DNA from: Thermoanaerobaculia bacterium
GTDB lineage: Bacteria; Acidobacteriota; Thermoanaerobaculia; Multivoradales; J023
Assembly (NCBI GenBank): GCA_030431255.1
Contig: JAUIJL010000017.1
Location: forward strand, 153,285 to 217,284
DNA: 64,000 nt
Reading direction: 5' to 3'
The notes under the pieces were generated by a model, which worked only from the letters and a program-made list of their open reading frames with translations, did no database searches and was not told the DNA's origin. How positions within the stretch are numbered: position 1 is the first letter of the stretch; every line of letters starts with the position of its first letter. Positions 62,501-64,000 of this stretch are shown here, one piece after another. Both the position numbers and the translations under genes were made by a program.

Positions 62501-64000
62501 ATGCCGGTTCGGGTGCGGGCGACGGACGAGCTGTCGAGCGTGTTCCGGGTCTTCTTCCACTTGGACGATTCCGAGAACGATCTACCTCTGCCGCGGGAAA
62601 GTGTGGAGAGCCAGATCTTCTCGTCCCAAGTGGTGATCGATCCGGATCGCCTGGATCCCTACCGGGTCGAGGTCTTTGCCGAGGACACGGTCAACAACAT
62701 CAGCGACGGGGTGGCGGTGGACTTCCTGCCGACCATCGACGACACGCCGCCGACGGTGGACTTGAGCGGCCCGGCGGAGGGCGCGTGCGTCAGCTCCGCG
62801 GCCTTCACCTGGATCGTCAACGATCAGCAGATCGACTCGGTGGTCGCCACCCTCGACGGCGAAGCGTATAAGGCCGGTCATCCGGTGATCGGCGACGGCG
62901 AGCACCTCTTTGAGCTGCTGGCGGTGGACGGCTGTGGCTTGAGCGCCGGCGCGACCCGGACCTTCTTGCTCGATGCCACGGCGCCGGCCATCACGGTGGA
63001 TGGTGTGGTCGACGGCGGAACCTATGAGACCAGCGTCACCGCCCAATGGACGGTGCTCGACGTCAACCTGACGGCGTCCACCGCCCTGCTCGACGGCCAG
63101 CCGGTGAGCAGCCCGTTGGTGGTGGATACGGTCGGCGATCATGTGCTCGCGCTGACCGCCATGGATTGCGCGGGAAACGAGACCACGGTGACGGTGGCGT
63201 TCGAGGTTACGGCCCAGGGCGGCCTGGACGTCGGCGGTCTGCTCTATCTGCCGGAGGAGGTCTTCGTCGGTGTGCCGCTCAAGGTCGATGCCCAGGTGAG
63301 CAACCTGAGCACCGGCGATCTGCCGGATGCCGAGATCAGCCTGTTCTTGGTGGATCCCGCCACGGACACGGTGCTCGACAGCCACGTGGTGGTGCAGACC
63401 GTGCCGATGGACGACCAAGTGGTTTTGGCCCACAGCTTCGACACCCTCGAGCTGACGGCCGGCACCTATCGGGTGGAGCTGCACGCGGCCGGTGACTTCG
63501 GCGGTGTGCCCTACGATTTGGAATTGGCCCGGGCGGACGTGGAAGTCCGCGCCGGTTTGGAAATACCCACCCTCGGCCCCGGTCTGCTCATGCTGCTGAC
63601 CGCCCTGCTCGCCATGGCCGGCGCGATCCTGTTGCGTCGGCGTGGCGGTGCCCTTCGGGTCGGAGTGGAGTCGGAGCCCCCAAGAATGCAGATAGAACAT
63701 CGAACCGTTGGCAGTCGCTCGGGACTCTCCGCCGTCGGGCCTCAGAGGCGCGCGTCGAGCAGTCTTCTCGCGCTGTTGGGTCCATGGCGCTGGAACGGCT
63801 CCGGCGCGGCCGGCCGGAATCTCGAGCGCCGGCCCCGGCCCTCCTCTGGAGAGTCCCTCCTCCTGCCGGTGGATGGCAGTCGCTCGGGACTCTCCGCCGT
63901 CGGGCCTCAGAGGCGCGCGTCGAGCAGTCTTCTCGCGCTGTTGGGTCCATGGCGCTGGAACGGCTCCGGCGCGGCCGGCCGGAATCTCGAGCGCCGGCCC
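47513..64000 (+). CDS. giant secreted multidomain protein with IPTL-CTERM, 3' end outside window
   Basis: One uninterrupted frame of 5,496 codons reaches the window edge. It starts at ATG 47513 (or 47516) with a signal peptide (SASALFLSLLILFTGQMTAA). Residues 203-207 are HELGH, a zinc-metalloprotease-type motif in a domain to about 390. Alpha/alpha-toroid repeats (about 395-640: QQRADGGWGW, RRVDGGFGD) follow, then CARDB-like (to about 1190), FlgD-like Ig (SPNGDGVRDT near 1235), further Ig, Fn3 (near 3230), discoidin-like (about 3850-3980), TolB-like propeller (about 4180-4430) and CARDB/Ig modules. IPTL (5351-5354), a hydrophobic helix and RRR form an IPTL-CTERM sorting signal, but the frame continues for at least 113 residues into a tandem repeat. 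It is a surface or extracellular protein; whether a protease is untested. Confidence 0.93.
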   Translation, partial: MMRRVASASALFLSLLILFTGQMTAAPEVPSSTKGAVSDPSADYGQTDHRHTDNCVIDHHMVVDGLLAAADAGKGPMTLGVGEWRGDVYVLPYTYDQPYDRDLSGAPNVAARQWVTRSFLADNPDRFDFVLVFTNFTWDAGEARGLYWSIANDVEGIGVDVFDFSAEFGSDHLEGYIDGMYLPDYRLPDGSLDEERVRQIINHELGHRWLVHPQVDDGSGPTDDLLGRDGSHWSYLYGVDDFMYGSQWTDNGDGTFTATSVRRRFSPLSLYLMGMTPPSTVPPFSLLENDTIDVTQLPSLGATIEATERILTVDDVIRAEGARFPNDAESDHEFRIGMVFLIDPVEPYSLDDVSFLEELRTFWQGSFFRQTLGRGVVQVGEQGELPPGGANVNLQLAMDWLADQSGGGLWADSATTELRDSAEAVDALGRAGGYFDTVEDAIRLLDDQVAGTAALRYRKLESLAIYGDNPGLIEDLADEVEAEQGPEGGWAAYPRYAADAVTTARAVRALAITDRQGVAQSGWAWLADQQRADGGWGWQPGSPSSVPVTLEALMAARTVDPDGFWTLPEVEAGIAWLLGRRVDGGFGDLYPTVAQTALFLQLVFEQPIDQGFVQGAIDFLAAHQAANGSWESSSYKTASAIKALIAYLLPDPYVDAAEVFANPADPFDGEGFNLIAAVRNGGVDLSTGTEYEWQIYRADDTLALVIPGLLPFLGETGFTTIDDPVPGDNLPPGDYTVRLLLDPLRKLSQKTRDNDIAEIPLRIRTHPQGIDLVLTDGDLLLTPDQVSAVPMTVTVQGVVHNQGLTGAGSAELVVFDGNPADNRRLGSTAVAVASLSQSPFSLDVVLTEARPYLLTVVADPDRLLVDADRFNNSASRQMVLRLEPDLEIRDGGVVATPPAPAVGEPVRIDAEIWNGGTTTLGQFQVSFSYTYNGSDFLIQQITVDGPLAPGASVTVGVDWVPNVGGTLPITVVADPQGSIGDVDPADNTQVVMLPVGASPLANLRVTDESFAFVADPPLQGQTAQITVTIDNPSANDAGPFSAELWLDAIDTGVLLTNQAFAGLAAGGSVDISSPWNVVDPEDRLVYVLVDRADEVEELDESDNQAFVEPDVQTLPDLAVTSGSVDLTPDFPQVGDALHLDVRVANQGDQPSPASLLEWLNESGTVLDSVAIPALDGHTEVTLPLDWNPGGLSGELALTVRVNRAALFPEGDVANNTASISVGIQSGDLFISSQIFSPNGDGVRDTTRISFRNGADTVSIFGPRADLTRTLTVEAGAESVVWDGLNDRGNLSRDGLYQVRVGDLESWVVLDNNLFAVTSELDQLLLTGFISPRVPGFDEERSYFTSMVRSAVVEELYVVERYHAAGTSSSEDEILLQKWNGDDLIEIGEYTVGLPLLSANLQGDTFLAGYLGDGPHAIVRYPDHQISYLNPPDEAGFDPWLSPDGRWVVWASDWQDRLFVQDLENPGSPFEFDAGFYSGNNPCGYSIDWTHNHRANVVVGVNWGESYFYDISLPAEGSTDPPTAEAKGTDNYGGCGGVIPSIRTADRPTDEKSTDEKSAVGVSRYQGPDTATDFDVEQFVWVTSEGGYGYDGARGQGADEAFRVVWADSAGPETGGAASASVARRAPSRGVPSGRKSVIPSALDDPAQGFQKGGYGGGNLNILVIDLDNGEQLEQGSIETQGPWWAPPPVTSVSNDGFVVAMSEEYYGCYAGLGLGCAGTDGTGQGERKTRFGRSARLLVDDPEVELRHEAWAEAAAAKGEGGGGSEGQMLVDWRSGEVRELPFELERAVWSPTDKYLVADLDTAYRLDGLLAYFTPAANLTVRLKPRVLFGDAGVDLWVLATDRYMDNYRLEYADLNAPELVYEPIGLPSNELLFGESWGTWLPPANGTYRVRLTARDRAGNERSKWRRVVWNGDRDIANLYTENRYMSPRTSPGVKDQLVFHYTVLRPANLDFAIADADGVVYRNLPVAADVVGPKTTVWDGNDDAGNPVPDGRYLLTYGEATWPIIVDNTPPEVVLRFADTHLAIERPRDMQPADQDLWLNEIFAAVRDSNLEEWQYQSFGRHSDGQWSTESLGTETLEKDGDKAWRVVGAHQLVGSERRIIARDLAGNETITTRGFRDERLAFTDSEPGCRTANPPCAYPERPPLDRIGDSTGFLVSEDQILSSFYDTLLLQSTVQSDLSDLRLEYREISLVGLPAGPWQSGEIEVSHDTVLRQFETLDVSFATAEQPVTVYDRLSAIYWNHPSLPMVPHEVRLRATSDSSVEVISDPVLFQPEVPLLIEYLGLDENGDRFRVTNASAGVVRSIQLATREVDDFGNIYWQERYAVIDRLLPGDFVEVSTSCVFVSLGNRLVRAQGEGDLGQEAISLSTGMQPREGFSLLSGRYFPASCAADGSSQLGRGFFGREDQAPCDIAPGFPSFWVTTGESSPVDGRVAVDPTGALVERYELLVNGVPELTIEGPLLSWDYRLPLDLSNLAEGSHTLSERYTYVDQPGLLGTCPQSFNVRIDRTPAVAQITEPLSQSVICPADLTVDVELDVVEAGSANHRIFLGDRLVDSDHFCSPYTNATEFEIERPELSSGAFDLSARLIDQAGNASCTSIPVIIPDLPSIMMVVEPEIFSPINGLGRPIVAEIRFTTGTPGTYDVLVTDTDGTLLKENPTSPTDGIEEHSFAWDGTDLAGLDLDDGIYRAVVIARSPCGAEQTESLPFELDKTPPAVTFTSPMGGELVGSSLEFFGSVTDKNFQRYELQVLWLDGAGDWQPVSAGSREVPGADKPLGTWNTASYPPGEYLVRVYAFDKPGNETWSAEVPVTLRPRNFIRRFMREPELFSPNADGTLDEVEIEYELIQDALITLTVVDADDQVVATLVDGDLQAGAVTAGDGIHEIWDGISDAFSVVADGDYTLVILAEDPLVPPTLESEEERLSVTVDTVPPALEYISPRANSLSGLPLQLVGSQEELHPDTWTVDLQSLESDRETIATGSGVFESRVLDELTNRADGEYLSTFSAVDAAGNSAQTSVAFAIDNTAPAVQIFKPEGGAVINTVNEPLSLEGEVIEDNLVSYAWSYAPGETPDDADFMTLAEDSLLPADGLVTFPWDASGLDDGPYTLRLSATDEPGRTAEVRRVFIVDNTPPEVSIDQPLDGAVIADESDVLGLVDDANMLSWVLNIVPESGDVLPPIGAGAANESGLLAPWTALPVDGEYRLELEAEDRAGNRSETSVAVTVSVAPPQPPILLSAEPNVRDVTLVWQAGAGPAPAGYKVYRDGEQIAGPVTDTTLVDPALADGSYVYTVTALVANGTESEPSNALTATINLNLPVAHISVPSDGDRISDLVQIFGTAHRDTGLSVWRLWVRSAPDGAWQLLNSGSASVLADELGQWDTALPQFPDGFYDLKLEVDDIFGNRATAQINVEVDNEAPVAPVLTFAAATILDGDGVTNDIHVEWMLDPAPADLAGYYLYRNSLLANAPGPVVGSQEPFLIDGTAYDDQDLADGTYVYFVTAADTAENESAASNESDPITIDTRRPHAIIVDPPDGSEFEESTLLTAETPDLDVETVQFEVQADGTSDWLPLGPPLTRRPYVMDFAPASSGLYHLRAVASDALGPDPAPESISLTEIDLAPPSPADLTVRVDGGDIHLTWTAVPDTHGDLAGYLVYRGGDLLTPSPLPLTQLTYDDLDLADGYYSYQVTAIDAGDNESAASPWRNGVVMTPTFDFVDPISESPGRSLNGYSERYFESIELQRWVATDTWETLAAFASAFEGISFPTVHLNQGFNTLRFRGEDSEGNRSRWSRELVLVSHPRPTPPANLTAIAAGADVTVDWTESGEPVSFGYGLDRDGTPLTDPPAPYPYDGAGGHVLSASSGADVDWQRAVDGDTGTSWMPDADAIDAGPVWQWTWDAPKLISEMNLRWGSYARRFSVDVLVDGHWLWWHYRSFNSSTNLFIGLDLPIEGVRISVAPGSYYCPSCSIAEVGLTGLDLLTPPQVDVGVASGAHEYTVFELNRFGQFSDPSTAIALVSTDPPNPPTGLLAAAGACGSIDLEWQAPDPLPAVFLGYRLYRSADGTVFAPIAQPASGDLVYVDAGLGLDATFHYRLTALALESGLEVESAPSNVASATTECATPPAPELLEPTVAGVPVNWPVPIADVGGRAYPGSLVTLFRDGVDVGALVLPAAEAMSTVTLEDFNYNAISFSADQRRIAFDSESASEAVSVVDLDSGETWTFTGDEPYGAALDPAGQTLVYLDWNDGWNLFVADLEDRTIEQLTTDGGYSSARFSNSGRALFIVGQDPFSGQRQVIHRDLNSGAETVLFQAYVNISHVAQSPDGRYLVVSFTYGRPLVIDLVEGGSRYVGSSDRLSMSAMPFSPDGSKLVYVQPGSNVLNARLKVADLVTGASQDVSDGPGEFAAVWLDDRTLAFFELNPADDELFSLKTRSLIDGQETVLAASLERYGLPWSDGGPWDLMRTGDGALWLTQDEQLQRRFQPSGAFVFPDVELAVGTNTFVARQELGDDVQESLPIEVIVDPDAFGDAEVRSITATPPLPITGTLVAIDGVARNAGAVELEGLVVSLIRTAPSGASDVVASQTLDLAPDTTHRIRFLWDTTGQEGDFLWRLVLDPADLLVELDETNNTEQIVVPVRETLGAHAQIATDRPAYFLGDNVAITAEVTVNDGPAPTTVTLSIEDSAGVWVADVDSWQDDSFGFETRVTHSGWSATGIYPGDYQAVVTVERGGGEAARATAAFSVAARVAAEVSGSTDRPVYSRGDGANLLARVINTGDAILRGAQAELRVVAVSGLAVARGTEVASTLVPVITLPVGDLMSAPWALDTSLIPPGNYAFEARVVDDEGAELASSEPVGFVVTAAGAELQGTVAVAPVSAEPDEGPFTISATVQNFGDAALEDVVVKVDVIDPERSTVVGHAEAPATSFGVGQSRPFSWDVSLSVSYLQSYLVSLTAERPSLPGDTVGGTVEQPLATSSLILVDRTPPLVELLEPVTEILCSESMPVRVRATDELSSVFRVFFHLDDSENDLPLPRESVESQIFSSQVVIDPDRLDPYRVEVFAEDTVNNISDGVAVDFLPTIDDTPPTVDLSGPAEGACVSSAAFTWIVNDQQIDSVVATLDGEAYKAGHPVIGDGEHLFELLAVDGCGLSAGATRTFLLDATAPAITVDGVVDGGTYETSVTAQWTVLDVNLTASTALLDGQPVSSPLVVDTVGDHVLALTAMDCAGNETTVTVAFEVTAQGGLDVGGLLYLPEEVFVGVPLKVDAQVSNLSTGDLPDAEISLFLVDPATDTVLDSHVVVQTVPMDDQVVLAHSFDTLELTAGTYRVELHAAGDFGGVPYDLELARADVEVRAGLEIPTLGPGLLMLLTALLAMAGAILLRRRGGALRVGVESEPPRMQIEHRTVGSRSGLSAVGPQRRASSSLLALLGPWRWNGSGAAGRNLERRPRPSSGESLLLPVDGSRSGLSAVGPQRRASSSLLALLGPWRWNGSGAAGRNLERRP
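52152..52181. repeat. 15-bp tandem repeat in the giant gene
   Basis: CCACGGACGAGAAAT is duplicated head to tail, in frame, adding a Thr-Asp-Glu-Lys-Ser unit. Confidence 0.85.
63709..63873. repeat. 165-bp tandem repeat, unit 1
   Basis: The first 127 bases are identical to 63874-64000. The unit is 165 bases, or 55 codons, so the giant gene frame stays open through it. It begins 110 bases after the IPTL-CTERM arginines. GGAGAGTCCC (63848-63857) and GGGACTCTCC (63886-63895) form an inverted repeat near the unit junction. Confidence 0.95.
63874..64000. repeat. 165-bp tandem repeat, unit 2, cut by the window end
   Basis: 127 of 165 bases are visible, identical to unit 1. The number of further units is unknown. 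Confidence 0.95.

Noticed and set aside
57212..62560. A 1,782-codon open frame on the minus strand opposite the giant gene.
   Set aside because: It is an antisense shadow of a high-GC coding sequence: the opposite frame has coherent signal peptide, domains and IPTL-CTERM, while this one is His/Arg/Gly-biased with no domain.
63588..63950. A 120-codon minus-strand frame with a repeated 55-residue unit.
   Set aside because: Its repeat is only the reverse reading of the 165-bp DNA repeat, and the plus-strand frame continues the giant gene.
1..64000. tRNA, rRNA, insertion sequences, integrases and biosynthetic clusters.
   Set aside because: I looked for their signatures on both strands and saw none that I could support.

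Overview
The window is GC-rich, protein-dense bacterial chromosome with no rRNA, tRNA, CRISPR array or intact mobile element that I can see. It suggests a Gram-negative, probably an acidobacterium of the Thermoanaerobaculia type. That is an inference from the style of the genes: many ECF sigma factors with membrane anti-sigma partners, a TPR-tailed Ser/Thr kinase, a large load of secreted Calx-beta, cupredoxin, M36 and beta-propeller proteins, and an IPTL-CTERM sorting signal. No marker gene fixes the taxonomy.

Region 1 to 4.4 kb is regulatory. It holds a 3'-truncated ECF sigma factor, a zinc-finger anti-sigma factor and a second ECF factor with a hydrophobic C-terminal tail on the minus strand. 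Divergent to these is an ECF sigma, small membrane protein and secreted PDZ/coiled-coil protein operon. Region 4.5 to 12 kb, on the minus strand, carries a penicillin-acylase-type Ntn hydrolase and an operon of membrane protein, EEP-phosphatase lipoprotein, fused DctQ-DctM TRAP permease and M50-like metalloprotease. Region 12 to 18 kb has a secreted propeller-like protein, YtoQ, a CPA-type cation/proton antiporter with an NAD-binding domain, and a divergent APC permease fused to universal-stress domains.

Region 18 to 26 kb contains a Cys-rich secreted protein, a sigma/anti-sigma/subtilase operon, a cupredoxin-Calx-beta protein paired with an outer-membrane-like protein, and a decayed sialidase-like gene. 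Region 26 to 33.8 kb is a signalling operon: secreted protein of unknown function, FHA-GAF protein, Ser/Thr kinase with TPRs, NarL-type histidine kinase, response regulator and a small exported protein. Region 33.8 to 41.5 kb carries an M36 fungalysin, two further exported proteins, a cytoplasmic-looking small protein and a second cupredoxin. Region 41.5 to 46.9 kb looks poorer in GC and looser, with a lipoprotein, a carbohydrate-active-looking secreted protein, an orphan FitA-like antitoxin and long empty stretches.

From 47.5 kb to the window end a single reading frame of at least 5,496 codons encodes a giant secreted multidomain protein. It has an HELGH motif, alpha/alpha-toroid repeats, many Ig/CARDB/Fn3-like modules, a discoidin-like and a TolB-like propeller region, and an IPTL-CTERM signal. 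Unexpectedly the frame then runs on into a 165-bp tandem repeat that reaches the window edge. A short upstream gene overlaps it by 4 bases.

Recurring sequence-level themes are: 4-base start/stop overlaps; TTG starts behind strong Shine-Dalgarno sequences; -10-like hexamers exactly 6 nt before ATG; 13 to 20 bp micro-tandem repeats; a dispersed GAAGTGCC-type palindrome; and a short C-terminal GFESGD..W tag on three secreted proteins.
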